The notes: generated by a model from the letters alone, not told the origin. A stretch of DNA of 64,000 nt from a bacterium (GCA_016124235.1 WGOC01000010.1:1-64000), one strand, 5' to 3'. Shown: positions 8,395-17,172, numbered from the stretch's first letter. Translations and numbers: made by a program.

Positions 8395-8726
8395 TGACGT
8401 TGAACCGCTTCGGAACGGCGATTGCGTTCGCATTGCAAGACCGTTTCAAGCGAGCAGCTAGGCGGCGAAAACGACTTCGCACTTCGCACCTTTTCGCCCG
8501 ACTTAATATCTGTCCGAAAATTTCGTAAGCTGTTGGATTATCGGGTATTTATAGGGAGGTGCGAAAATCGGACAGATTCAAAGTCTCGGACGAATGCTCA
8601 AAAACCGACACCAACCGAGTTCGCCGCAACTCATTGTCCCAAGGTAGTTTCGGGCTATTCAAGCCAATTCAAGGTAAACGCGATCCGGACAACTTTTCGG
8701 TGTGTGAACACTTGACCAAGAAAGAG
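8395..8726. other. Gene-free edge of the island
   Basis: 332 bases between the HTH gene and tRNA-Gly without a convincing gene. It contains the second copy of the CGCATTGCAA...AAGCG repeat (8429-8452), several TTCGCAC/GCGAAAA words, and the TGTCCG inverted repeat described separately. A 97-codon plus-strand frame here has no recognisable domain and unusual composition. The stretch is best read as the end region of the mobile element plus its junction with the chromosome. Confidence 0.5.
8511..8574. repeat. 64 bp segment with TGTCCG...CGGACA inverted termini
   Basis: The segment begins TGTCCGAAAATTTCG and ends CGAAAATCGGACA. The terminal hexamers are perfectly inverted, and the following TTTCG/CGAAA words also pair when a two-base gap is allowed. 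TG...CA termini are typical of Mu-like and many other transposable ends. It could be a tiny non-autonomous element, the outer end of the Mu-like element, or an operator. Confidence 0.35.
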
Positions 8727-8800
8727 TGGAGCGGGTGAAGGGAATCGAACCCTCGTAGCCAGTTTGGAAGACTGGAGCTCTACCATTGAGCTACACCCGC
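8727..8800 (-). tRNA. tRNA-Gly (anticodon TCC)
   Basis: On the minus strand, GCGGGTG at the 5' end pairs with CACCCGC at the 3' end to form the acceptor stem. The D-arm (GCTCAATGGTAGAGC), an anticodon arm with stem CCAGT/ACTGG and loop CTTCCAA (anticodon TCC), and the T-arm (GAGGGTTCGATTCCCTT) are all present. The discriminator is T at 8730 and CCA is encoded at 8727-8729. The 3' end faces the mobile island, the usual position for integration next to a tRNA gene. Confidence 0.95.
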
Positions 8801-8866
8801 GAACCGGCGGCGACTGTAGCCCCCGCTCTTGCGTTGTCAATCCACGGACCGCTATCGTCGCCGCGC

Positions 8867-10234
8867 ATGACTTCGCTTCTCCTCACCGGCGGCCGCGTGA
8901 TCGACCCCGCCAGCCAGCGCGATGAAACCGCTGATGTCCTGCTCGCGGATGGCCGCGTGTCGGCGATCGGTCCCGCCGGTTCCTTCCCTGTGCCGGCGGA
9001 TACGGAACGCCGTGACGTCAAGGGCAAGATTGTTTGTCCGGGTTTGATCGATTCTCACGTGCATTTGCGCGAGCCCGGTCAGTCGGCCAAGGAAACCATC
9101 GCTGACGGCACGCGCGCCGCCGCCCGCGGCGGATTTACCTCGGTCGTTTGCATGCCGAACACGAATCCGTCAATCGACAGCGCATCGACCGTGGCGCTGG
9201 TTCACGAAAAAGCGGAACGCGATGCGGTCGTCAATGTATACATCACGGGGGCGATCACCAAGGGCATCGCGGGCGAGGAACTTGCGCCGATCGGTGGCCT
9301 GAAACAGGCCGGCATTGTGGCGATCACCGACGACGGTCACTGCGTGCAAAACAACGAGTTGATGCGTCGCGCCTGCGAATACGCCCACATGTTTGATCTG
9401 CCCGTGCTGGACCATTGTCAGGATTACGCGCTCGTGAGCACTGGCGTGATGCACGAAGGCTACTGGAGTACAGTGCTGGGTCTACCTGGCTGGCCGGCGA
9501 TGGGCGAGGAGTTGATCGTCGCGCGTAACATTGTCCTCGCGGAGAACACCGGCACCCCCATTCATTGTCAGCATATTTCGGCACGGCAAAGTCTGCACTG
9601 GTTGCGGCGCGCGCAACAACGCGGCGTGCCGATCACGGCCGAGGCGTGCCCGCATCACTTCACTCTCACGGATGCCGCGCTGGCGGGGAGCGATCGCTTC
9701 TGGGAAAAGGACGGCCGGGGGTTGGCGCATTTCTTCAAAGACGACAAGCGACCGCAATGGCCCAGCTACGACACCAATTTCAAAATGAACCCGCCGCTGC
9801 GATCCGCGGAAGATCGCGAAGCCATCCTCGAAGCGATCGCGGACGGAACGCTGGCAATCATCGGCAGCGACCACGCACCACACTGCAATTTTGAAAAGGA
9901 AGTCGAGTTCGACAATGCGCCGTTCGGGATCACCGGACTCGAAACTGAACTCGCACTTTCGCTCATGCAGCTCGTTCATCCGGGACGATTGAAGCTGCCG
10001 GATTTGCTCGCGAAGTTCACCGTGAATCCCGCTCGATTGCTGCGCCTCAACAAGGGCACGCTGGCTCCGGGCGCAGATGCGGACGTCACCGTCATCGACC
10101 CGGACAAGGAATGGATCTATCGCAATTCGTTCTCCGCTTCCAAATCCCGCAATTGCCCGTTCGACGGCTGGCCGATGCGCGGCAAAGCCGTCCTGACCGT
10201 GGTTGGCGGAAAGATCGTTCACGAGGAAATCTAA
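8867..10234 (+). CDS. pyrC: Dihydroorotase, class I
   Basis: A cytosolic amidohydrolase of 455 residues that closes carbamoyl aspartate to dihydroorotate in pyrimidine synthesis. Metal ligands are visible: HVH at residues 64-66 in DSHVHLREPG, ITDDGH in the middle, AEACPHHFTLTD, and the catalytic SDHAPH near residue 330. MPNTNP and NFKMNPPLR are typical of class I enzymes. The start is the ATG at 8867 (MTSLLLTGGRVIDPA); the longer frame to 8786 would overlap the tRNA gene. The epimerase gene follows after 3 bases, so they are probably cotranscribed. Class I enzymes often form complexes with aspartate carbamoyltransferase (PyrB), whose gene may lie elsewhere. An allantoinase or hydantoinase is less likely given the motifs. 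Confidence 0.9.
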   Translation: MTSLLLTGGRVIDPASQRDETADVLLADGRVSAIGPAGSFPVPADTERRDVKGKIVCPGLIDSHVHLREPGQSAKETIADGTRAAARGGFTSVVCMPNTNPSIDSASTVALVHEKAERDAVVNVYITGAITKGIAGEELAPIGGLKQAGIVAITDDGHCVQNNELMRRACEYAHMFDLPVLDHCQDYALVSTGVMHEGYWSTVLGLPGWPAMGEELIVARNIVLAENTGTPIHCQHISARQSLHWLRRAQQRGVPITAEACPHHFTLTDAALAGSDRFWEKDGRGLAHFFKDDKRPQWPSYDTNFKMNPPLRSAEDREAILEAIADGTLAIIGSDHAPHCNFEKEVEFDNAPFGITGLETELALSLMQLVHPGRLKLPDLLAKFTVNPARLLRLNKGTLAPGADADVTVIDPDKEWIYRNSFSASKSRNCPFDGWPMRGKAVLTVVGGKIVHEEI

Positions 10235-10237
10235 CTC

Positions 10238-11158
10238 ATGCGCGCGTTGATTTTTGGTTGCGGCTACATCGGACTGCCGCTCGGAGCGGAATTGGTCCGA
10301 CAGGGCCATCAAGTTTTTGGCGTCGGTCGCCACGCGACGGGGCACGCGGCAATCCGGGACGCCGGCATCCAGGCCATTGACGCGGACATTACCCAGCCCG
10401 ACTCCTTGCAAGCGATCGATGGGAAGTTCGACTGGGTGGTGAACTGCGTGTCGAGCAGTCACGGCGGCGCGGAAGATTATCGCCGTGTCTACGTCGACGG
10501 AAACCGTCATCTGGTCGAATGGTTGCAAGCATCACCGCACCGCAAATTCATCTACACCAGCAGCACCGGCGTCTACGGTCAGGACAACGGCGCGGTCGTG
10601 AAGGAAGAACATCCGACAGAGCCCGCCACGGAGACCGGCAAAGTACTGGTTCAAGCCGAACAACACCTGCTCGTCGCCGCGCGGGAAAAGAAGTTTCCGG
10701 CCATCGTTCTTCGAATCGCCGGCATCTACGGTCCGGACCGACTGCACTATCTGCATCAATTCATCGCCAACGAATCGCGCGTCGAAGGCAAGGGTGAGCG
10801 CCACCTGAACATGATTCATCAGTACGACGTTGTCGGAGCGATTATCGCGGCGTTGAAGAGCGGCCGTCCTGGCGAAGTTTACAACGTCGTGGATGACGAA
10901 CCGATCGCCCAAGTGCATTTCCTGCGCTGGCTTTCCGAGACGCTCGGCAAATGGATGCCACCGACCGCCACGCCGGAAGAGATGGAAAAACTCGCTCAAC
11001 GAAAACGCGGCGTCACCAACAAGAAAGTCAGCAACCGACGTTTGCGAATGGAGCTTGGTTACACGCTCAAATATCCAACCTTTCGCCAGGGCTACACCGC
11101 GGAGATTCGGCGCCTGGACGACGCCGGAGAATTAAACATCGAATTGGAGGAAAGGTGA
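10238..11158 (+). CDS. NAD(P)-dependent epimerase/dehydratase family protein (YeeZ-like)
   Basis: A 306-residue extended-SDR protein. The Rossmann N-terminus MRALIFGCGYIGLPLGAEL carries a GxGxxGxxxG nucleotide-binding motif. YTSSTGVYGQ at about residues 105-114 is the active-site strand with the Ser/Thr-Tyr pair, and LRIAGIYGPDR follows. The length and the start on GCGYIG match the YeeZ group of uncharacterised sugar-nucleotide-epimerase-like proteins, so a specific substrate cannot be named. The gene begins 3 bases after pyrC and shares its strand. Confidence 0.8.
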   Translation: MRALIFGCGYIGLPLGAELVRQGHQVFGVGRHATGHAAIRDAGIQAIDADITQPDSLQAIDGKFDWVVNCVSSSHGGAEDYRRVYVDGNRHLVEWLQASPHRKFIYTSSTGVYGQDNGAVVKEEHPTEPATETGKVLVQAEQHLLVAAREKKFPAIVLRIAGIYGPDRLHYLHQFIANESRVEGKGERHLNMIHQYDVVGAIIAALKSGRPGEVYNVVDDEPIAQVHFLRWLSETLGKWMPPTATPEEMEKLAQRKRGVTNKKVSNRRLRMELGYTLKYPTFRQGYTAEIRRLDDAGELNIELEER

Positions 11159-11317
11159 TCAGTAACGTCCAAGAGCAAAGGTCAAAGGACCAAAGAATTC
11201 CCCATCTTCAAAAGTCCTCGGGAAACGATGTCCCGGATCACGCGCGCCGATTGAGCTTCCGCTATTTGAACTTCATTAGACCTTTGCCCTTTGAATTTGA
11301 TCCTTCGCTCGCTGGCG

Positions 11318-12145
11318 TCACCTCGTGCGCGAATCCTTGAAATGCTCCACGTGCCCGTCGAGCATCAGGCGATTGCGGCCACCGAGATGGGCCGACCAGC
11401 CTTTCAATGCGGCCGGCACGCTCGGGATGGTGTTGGGGAAGTAGGGATCGACAATCAGCTCGACCTCCACTGGACCGTTCGGTTGACCTGCCACTGGATT
11501 GTTCGCGGCCCGGAGTTGAACGACAGCCTCGGATTCCGTCTTCCCCCAAAAATCATCCAGCGGAATCGGTTCATCGGGTCGGTCAAAACGCCACATCCAA
11601 TAATTCACGATCGGTGCCGTGTTGGTATCCATGCCGCCGAACTGTTGCGCCTGAATCGCCTTGGCCAGCGGTCCCGACCGAATCGATGGGCATTCCCAAA
11701 CCCGGCTTTGCGAAATTAAATCATGCAAGACGACGGCGGACCAGCCAGCGCGTGGGTCGCTCTTTGGCCATCCCGACCAGGGCATGTAACCGCCGGGCAA
11801 TGAATTCTTCAGATCACGTCGGTCAGGAAATCGACTTTCGTGGTCATCCAGATACATCCGCCAGGCGAGGCCAAGCTGGCGCAGATTCGAAACGCAAGCG
11901 GACTTGCGCGCCGTTGCTTTCGCCCTCGCCAAGGCCGGCAAAAGCAGCGCCGCGAGCACTCCGATAATCGCAATTACCACGAGCAGCTCGATCAAGGTGA
12001 AACCGGAACAAAAGTGTGCTGCCGGCAGCTTGCCGGCAGTTTTCCGCGTCACTACTTGTGGCTCTCGCCGGGAAAAGCGAAACTTGATCGCTGTTATATT
12101 AACTCGCACTTTTTCAGAACCGTGCCGGCAAGCTGCCGGCAACAC
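11318..12145 (-). CDS. Pseudopilin-like protein (prepilin-type N-terminal methylation motif)
   Basis: It contains the type IV prepilin signature [20 protein letters not shown], with the cleavage Gly followed by F-T-L-I-E and one hydrophobic helix. [13 protein letters not shown] and a C-terminal [12 protein letters not shown] follow, a short form of the H-X9-DG class abundant in planctomycetes and verrucomicrobia. Such proteins are processed by a prepilin peptidase and used in type II secretion-like systems; their individual roles are mostly unknown. The ATG at 12145 gives an unusually long leader of about 48 residues. A GTG at 12052 would give a leader of about 17. The leader region is built from copies of a dispersed GC-rich repeat, so the start is uncertain. 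Confidence 0.75.
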   Translation of the reverse strand: MLPAACRHGSEKVRVNITAIKFRFSRREPQVVTRKTAGKLPAAHFCSGFTLIELLVVIAIIGVLAALLLPALARAKATARKSACVSNLRQLGLAWRMYLDDHESRFPDRRDLKNSLPGGYMPWSGWPKSDPRAGWSAVVLHDLISQSRVWECPSIRSGPLAKAIQAQQFGGMDTNTAPIVNYWMWRFDRPDEPIPLDDFWGKTESEAVVQLRAANNPVAGQPNGPVEVELIVDPYFPNTIPSVPAALKGWSAHLGGRNRLMLDGHVEHFKDSRTR

Positions 12146-12149
12146 ACTT
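12013..12149. repeat. Dispersed GC-rich repeat, two copies in inverted orientation
   Basis: A repeat unit of about 28 bp with core TGCCGGCAAGCTGCCGGCA followed by an ACACT word. It is present at 12013-12040 (minus orientation) and 12123-12149 (plus orientation). A related copy lies at 57301-57330 with two core substitutions (TGCCAGCAAGCTGCTGGCA). The core is itself nearly palindromic. The 12013 copy is inside the coding sequence of the pseudopilin leader and reads as GKLPAA. Confidence 0.6.
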
Positions 12150-12152
12150 CAA

Positions 12153-14285
12153 TTATTTCGGCAGTGCAAACGCCACATACGCATCGCCGCTTTTGGTGCC
12201 AATCTTGCCACCGCCACAGGCGATCACAACGTATTGTCGGCCGTTGACCGAATACGTCGCCGGCGTTGCATAACCAGCGGCAGGCAGTGGTGCTTTCCAG
12301 AGTTCCTCACCGGTTTCGCGATCGAAGGCGCGGATGTGTTCGTCGCGACTGGCACCGATGAAAACCAGTCCACCGGCGGTGACAATCGGACCGCCATAAT
12401 TTTCAGTACCGGTTTTGGGAACTCCCTTTGCCGTGAGTTCGGGCCATTCACCGAGCGGCACGCGCCATTTGAATTCGCCGGTGTTCAGATTAATCGCGTT
12501 GAGCGTGCCCCACGGCGGTTTGACGGCCGGATAACCATTCGTGTCGAGCCAGCGATTGTAGCCGGTCATCGTATAGGGAATCATTCCGAGCACATCTTCG
12601 CCGACGAGTTCGTCCTTGCCACCACGGGTATTCGATGGAGCCGGTGTCTCACCTAACAAATAGCCGGCCACGGCTTCGCGCTGCGCATCGGAGAGAAACG
12701 CAAACGACGGCATTACGCCCTTGCCGGTTTGCAGCAACGCCAACACATCAGACTTTTTCAATCGCTTCGCCACGTCCACCAATGACGGTACGTTTTGCGC
12801 CTTGTTACCCATGCGATCGACGCCATGACACGCGGCGCAAATTTGTGTGAAAATCGCGTCGCCCGTGGCGAGCGGTGCCTCCCCTTTTTGACGTGTCGGC
12901 ACCATAGTTAAAATCCACGCCATTTCGTTCGCATTAACGTAGAGCACGCCGTCGGGATCGGCCGCCGCGCCACCCCATTCGGCGCCCCCGTCAAACCCGG
13001 GAAAGATAATGGTCCCCTGCTCGCTCGGCGGCATGAACGGCACGTGCGGTTTGATGTGGGAAAACGTTTCGAGCACTTGTCGATGGGATTCCGGCGAGAT
13101 GTCGGTGATCTCGTTGTAGGTGAACAACTGTCGCGCGAATGGCGCCGGCTTGGTGGGCAGCGGTTGCGTCGGCCACGCAGCCTCACCCTGCAAATCGGAA
13201 GAAGGCACGGCCGTTTCCTCAATCGGGAAAAGCGGCTCACCGGTTTCGCGATTGAAGACAAACACGTGACCGGACTTCGTCACCTGGGCGACCGCGTCGA
13301 CGAGTTTCCCGTTGTGGCGGACTGTGATCAAATTCGGAGGCGCGGGCAGATCGCGATCCCACAAGTCATGGTGCACAAACTGAAAATGCCAGACGCGTTT
13401 GCCGGTGTTCGCATCAAGCGCGATCAGACAATTCGCAAACAAATCCTGGCCAATGCGATTGCCACCCCAAAAATCAAACGTCGCCGAACCGGTCGGGCAA
13501 AAGAGCAGGCCGCGTTTTTCGTCGAGCGCGAAGCCGGTCCAGACATTGACGCCGCCGACGTATTGATACGCGTTGGGCGGCCAGGTTTCGTAACCAAATT
13601 CGCCGGGCTGCGGAATCGTGTTGAACCGCCAGACCAGTTTGCCGGTGCGCACGTTGTAGGCGCGAATGTGGCCCGGAGCGGCCGGCGCGGGCCCTTCGCC
13701 GAGCCGCATGCCAACGATCAACAGGTCATGGTAAAGAACCCCGGGCGTGTTTGCCTGCAACGCGAGTCGATCAACATCGCGAATCAATCCTTCCTTGAGG
13801 TCAATCGATCCGCCTTTTCCAAACGAAGGAATGCGTTTGCCGGTTTGCGCGTCGATCGCGTGCAGGAAGTGATCGTTGCCAAAAAGGATGCGCCGATCAT
13901 CGCCGTCCGCCCAATACACGAGCCCGCGGTTCACCCCGGACTTGGTGACTCCTGGCACACTCGCCGGATCAAACCGCCAAAGCTCCTGACCCGTGGCGGC
14001 GTCCAACGCGAACAGTTCGAGGGCCGGCGAAGTGCCAGACAAAATTCCGTCGATCACCAGCGGATTGCATTGGATTTGCGAGCGATTTCGGGGGTCGGTA
14101 CCGCCGGCCTCGTAGGTCCAAGCCACCTGCAGTTGGGTCACGTTTTGCGGCGTGATCTGTTTAAGCGTCGAATACTGGCTGCTGGCCTTGTCCCCGAGAT
14201 AGGCGTTCCAATTTTGATCGGCCGCGCTGGCGGGACCGGCGAAAGCCAGAGCGGCTGCAGCAAAGAGGCAACGAATAGGTGGCAT
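12153..14285 (-). CDS. PQQ-dependent dehydrogenase with embedded cytochrome c domain
   Basis: A periplasmic quinoprotein of 710 residues that should oxidise a sugar or alcohol through pyrroloquinoline quinone and pass electrons to the quinone or cytochrome pool. The ATG at 14285 gives a clean signal peptide (MPPIRCLFAAAALAFAGPASA); the longer frame is ignored. Repeated propeller motifs are seen: ALDAATGQELWRFD, AIDAQTGKRIPSF, ALDANTGKRVWHFQ, VFNRETGEPLF and AFDRETGEELWKA. A cytochrome c unit with CAACHG at 483-488 and a GVMPSF axial Met segment is inserted before the last propeller blades. This layout is known from glucose-dehydrogenase-like proteins of planctomycetes and verrucomicrobia. The substrate is unknown. 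The gene is alone on its strand. Confidence 0.85.
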   Translation of the reverse strand: MPPIRCLFAAAALAFAGPASAADQNWNAYLGDKASSQYSTLKQITPQNVTQLQVAWTYEAGGTDPRNRSQIQCNPLVIDGILSGTSPALELFALDAATGQELWRFDPASVPGVTKSGVNRGLVYWADGDDRRILFGNDHFLHAIDAQTGKRIPSFGKGGSIDLKEGLIRDVDRLALQANTPGVLYHDLLIVGMRLGEGPAPAAPGHIRAYNVRTGKLVWRFNTIPQPGEFGYETWPPNAYQYVGGVNVWTGFALDEKRGLLFCPTGSATFDFWGGNRIGQDLFANCLIALDANTGKRVWHFQFVHHDLWDRDLPAPPNLITVRHNGKLVDAVAQVTKSGHVFVFNRETGEPLFPIEETAVPSSDLQGEAAWPTQPLPTKPAPFARQLFTYNEITDISPESHRQVLETFSHIKPHVPFMPPSEQGTIIFPGFDGGAEWGGAAADPDGVLYVNANEMAWILTMVPTRQKGEAPLATGDAIFTQICAACHGVDRMGNKAQNVPSLVDVAKRLKKSDVLALLQTGKGVMPSFAFLSDAQREAVAGYLLGETPAPSNTRGGKDELVGEDVLGMIPYTMTGYNRWLDTNGYPAVKPPWGTLNAINLNTGEFKWRVPLGEWPELTAKGVPKTGTENYGGPIVTAGGLVFIGASRDEHIRAFDRETGEELWKAPLPAAGYATPATYSVNGRQYVVIACGGGKIGTKSGDAYVAFALPK

Positions 14286-14524
14286 CGGTGGACGATAATT
14301 TGCCCAAAAAATGCTGGCAACCCGGGAAGCAACCGGGTCGAGACCGGCGGCGAGACTCAAAGGGAATTGATCGATCTTCCGACCCGAACGGCCGACGACC
14401 CATCCCGACCCCACATGGCACCGCATCGGCTTCCCGATTGCCGTTCATTGCCGGGTTAAGGCGGTCGATCATTTCGCCGATAATCCAAAGACGACGACCG
14501 ACCACACGGCGGACCGACATCCCT

Positions 14525-15391
14525 ATGTTTCGTAATCAGAATATTGACCAGCTTGACCGATTGATTGATGGCGTGGAACACCTGCCGCCCGCCCCCACGG
14601 TGGCCGCTGAACTCCTGGGACTGTTCAGTGACCCGGATCGGGACATTGACCGCATCATTGAACTGATCAGCCATGATCCTTCACTCACGGCGGAAGTCAT
14701 CAAGCGCTGCAATAGTGCGTTCTTCGCCGGCGCCGAACCGGCCGAGGACATGATGGAGGCCGTGACCCGCCTGGGCTTTTATGAGGTCTATTGCATGGTG
14801 ATCGCCCTGGTCGGCTCCAAGGCCATGAAAATGGCTGCCGGCGTCGGATGTCTTGATCCTTCAAAGTTGTGGCAGCACTCCGTCGTCACCGCCGCCACGG
14901 CGGCCACCCTTGCACGAAGGGTCGAAGTCGTCGAAGCCGTGGCGTTCACCGCGGGCCTGCTTCACGACGTGGGCAAATTGATCTTCGCCTCGGTGCGCAC
15001 CCAGGAATATGCGGCCATGATCGAGCAAGCTGGTTGTCACGGTCCGGAATTTGCCGATGCCGAGATTCAGGCGATGGGCGCGAGTCATTCGGCCTTGGGC
15101 GCCCGGCTGCTCAGTCGCTGGAAATTGCCCGATAACGTTTGTGCGGCCGTACTCTTTCACCACGATCCGCCCGCGGCTGCCGCCCCGTTTCAGCGATTGG
15201 CGGCGAGCGTCAATCTGGCAAACATCTGGGCGCATCAAGTCTCCGAAAACCTGGAACTCCCCACCGAGGACCTCGCGTTCGACGAGAGTTCCGTGGAGTT
15301 ACTGCAACTTCCAATGACTGACATTCCGCTGGTGGTCAAACAGACCCAACGAGCCGTCGAACGAGCCCGGTCATTGCTGTCGCTCGCTTGA
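14525..15391 (+). CDS. HDOD domain protein
   Basis: A 288-residue protein made almost only of an HDOD domain, a catalytically dead relative of HD phosphohydrolases that acts as a signalling or scaffold module. LPPAPTVAAELLGLFSDPDRDIDRI and ISHDPSLTAEVIKRCNSAFF (about residues 18-60) are the typical N-terminal half. TAGLLHDVGKL near 145-155 keeps an HD pair, and ASHSALGARLLSRWKLPDNVC is the standard C-terminal motif. The ATG at 14525 is chosen because the domain starts right after it. The preceding 240 bp are the divergent promoter space shared with the dehydrogenase gene. Roles in motility, biofilm or cell-cycle signalling are known for the family, none specific here. Confidence 0.85.
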   Translation: MFRNQNIDQLDRLIDGVEHLPPAPTVAAELLGLFSDPDRDIDRIIELISHDPSLTAEVIKRCNSAFFAGAEPAEDMMEAVTRLGFYEVYCMVIALVGSKAMKMAAGVGCLDPSKLWQHSVVTAATAATLARRVEVVEAVAFTAGLLHDVGKLIFASVRTQEYAAMIEQAGCHGPEFADAEIQAMGASHSALGARLLSRWKLPDNVCAAVLFHHDPPAAAAPFQRLAASVNLANIWAHQVSENLELPTEDLAFDESSVELLQLPMTDIPLVVKQTQRAVERARSLLSLA

Positions 15392-15420
15392 ACCACGGAC
15401 CGACGCCGCAACCACTCGAT

Positions 15421-16305
15421 TCACTCGCGGTCCAGCAGGGCGTTCACGAACGCCACCAAGGCAGGTTGATCCAGGGTCTTGCGGGTCGCGACTCCAATGC
15501 AAAAGGGCTGAGGCGGCGGCGAGATGGGTTTGAGCACGAGGCGTTGCCCCACCATACAGGTCAGGCTTTCCGTCACAATTGCCACCCCACGCCCGGATTC
15601 CACCGCAGCGATCAGGCTGGTCACACTATCGTGTTCTTCGCTGATCAAGGGATTGCGTTTCGCCCGACCAAACAAAGTCTTCAGCGACTCGTGGTATTCG
15701 GGATAATCCGTTTTCGAATAGGCGATCAATCGTTCGCCGGCGAGTTCCTCAATCGGAATCCGGCGTCGACGGGCCAGCGGATGCGACGGATGCATGGCCA
15801 CGCAAACCTGATGCGTCACCAGATCGTGAAACGTCAATCCACGCAACGAACTTGCCGATGTCTTTACGAGCAACGCCGCATGCAGCTTTTGATCGCGCAA
15901 GCCGGATAGCATTTGCTCGGTCGTAAGGTCGTGCAGGGAAACCTTCACTTCCGGTGCGCGCTCCTGAAAAGCCCGCAACGCCTTGGGCAACAATTCAACC
16001 GTCAGCGACGGGGCGTATCCCACATGCAACTCGGTTACTTTTCGGGCGCCCATGGATCGAACCGTCGCAACAGCCTCGTCCGCCCGGCGCAAAAGTTCGC
16101 GGGCTTCCTGGTAAAACACCCGGCCAGCGTCGGTGAGCCGGATTGATTTCGCGGTGCGAGCGAACAACTTCACGCCGAGCTCGGCCTCGAGGTCCTGGAT
16201 CTGCCGGCTGAGCGGCGGTTGGGAAACGTGCAGGCGGGTGGCGGCGCGGGTCACGTTTTCCTCCTCGGCGACCGCCACAAAATACTTGAGATGCCGCAGT
16301 TCCAT
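15421..16305 (-). CDS. LysR-family transcriptional regulator
   Basis: A 294-residue protein with the standard LysR layout. The N-terminal winged HTH is MELRHLKYFVAVAEEENVTR followed by AATRLHVSQPPLSRQIQDLE (residues 1-45). A linker helix and a periplasmic-binding-like effector domain follow (ELHVGYAPSLTVELLPKALR onward). The N-terminus is of the BenM/CatM-like type. The start at 16305 (MELRHLKYF) is fixed by the domain; the open frame upstream is not conserved-looking. The tetR promoter lies 88 bp upstream and diverges from it. The target genes are unknown; LysR proteins often control a neighbouring divergent gene, here tetR and the exporter. Confidence 0.85.
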   Translation of the reverse strand: MELRHLKYFVAVAEEENVTRAATRLHVSQPPLSRQIQDLEAELGVKLFARTAKSIRLTDAGRVFYQEARELLRRADEAVATVRSMGARKVTELHVGYAPSLTVELLPKALRAFQERAPEVKVSLHDLTTEQMLSGLRDQKLHAALLVKTSASSLRGLTFHDLVTHQVCVAMHPSHPLARRRRIPIEELAGERLIAYSKTDYPEYHESLKTLFGRAKRNPLISEEHDSVTSLIAAVESGRGVAIVTESLTCMVGQRLVLKPISPPPQPFCIGVATRKTLDQPALVAFVNALLDRE

Positions 16306-16392
16306 GCGCGGAGAGCGTAGCGATCGCCCCGGCGCAGACAAGCCGCCACCGACCGATTTGCGTTCTTCAAACAGATGACTGGAAAAATCAAT

Positions 16393-16407
16393 TTGACTCC
16401 AAGTCAA
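16393..16407. promoter_or_regulatory. Operator in front of tetR (TTGACT-N3-AGTCAA)
   Basis: A perfect 6-3-6 inverted repeat 23 bases before the tetR start codon. The left arm TTGACT also looks like a -35 hexamer, so a bound repressor would block the promoter. A matching copy lies before the exporter genes at 17173. Confidence 0.65.
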
Positions 16408-16429
16408 TTCTGCGTGATTTGTTTCAACG

Positions 16430-17155
16430 ATGAGTGTGACCGCCACCAGAAAGGAACGAGAACGAAGTGCGCGCGAGGAGTTGATCCTCGATCACGCGCA
16501 ACGGTTGCTCCTGCGCGATGGTTACCAAAACCTGAACCTCGATGAGCTGGCGCGGGCGATCGAATACTCCAAGGGAACGATCTACCTGCATTTTCAAACG
16601 AAGGAGGATCTCACGCTCGCCATCGCCGTCCGGGCGCTCAAAGAACGAGCCGACATGTTTGAGCGCGCCGCAAAGTTTGCCGGCCGAACACGTGAACGCG
16701 CCCGGGCCATCGGCTTCGCGTGTTGCGAGTTCGCCGTTTGTCATCGCGATTACTTCAACATCGAAATGATGCTGAAATCGGCCTCTTTTTGGGAAAAAGC
16801 ATCGGAAGATCGCCGTCGTGCCCACAATGTCCAGGCCGGCCGTTGTTTTCGCTCGATGAACACGATTGTGCAGGACGCGATCCGCGAAGGCGACCTGCCG
16901 ACTGGCACTCATTCGGAACATGTGGTTTTCAGCCTGATTGCCATCACGATGGGCAGTCACATCGTCGGCGTGAATCCCGACATCCAGTTTTATTGCGGCA
17001 TTGAAAATCCGCTGGAACTCGCCCGCCGGAATCAGGACCTCGTCTGTGACGGCTGGAATTGGAGACCGCTCCTCAATGAATGGGACTACTCCGCCACTGA
17101 CAAACGCATCAAGGCGGAGATCTTTCCGGATACGACTCTGCTAAAATCGGCCTGA
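16430..17155 (+). CDS. TetR/AcrR-family repressor of the adjacent exporter
   Basis: A 241-residue regulator. Residues 15-60 form the TetR DNA-binding domain: REELILDHAQRLLLRDGYQN, then LDELARAIEYSKGTIYLHF. The all-helical C-terminal half is the ligand-binding and dimerisation domain. The gene is directly upstream of a four-gene efflux system in the same direction. A 15 bp inverted repeat stands before both the regulator and the efflux genes, which predicts autoregulation and pump control. TetR proteins of this kind release DNA on binding a hydrophobic compound that the pump exports; the inducer is unknown. Confidence 0.85.
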   Translation: MSVTATRKERERSAREELILDHAQRLLLRDGYQNLNLDELARAIEYSKGTIYLHFQTKEDLTLAIAVRALKERADMFERAAKFAGRTRERARAIGFACCEFAVCHRDYFNIEMMLKSASFWEKASEDRRRAHNVQAGRCFRSMNTIVQDAIREGDLPTGTHSEHVVFSLIAITMGSHIVGVNPDIQFYCGIENPLELARRNQDLVCDGWNWRPLLNEWDYSATDKRIKAEIFPDTTLLKSA

Positions 17156-17172
17156 AAAAATTTTACCTGAAT

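Noticed and set aside
8422..8715. 97-codon plus-strand ORF between the HTH gene and tRNA-Gly
   Set aside because: No domain, atypical composition, and it runs through the repeat sequences of the island edge.
13044..14459. Long plus-strand frame (471 codons) antisense to the PQQ dehydrogenase
   Set aside because: A shadow of the real gene: Arg/Gly/Val-rich with no motifs, opposite a well-supported coding sequence.
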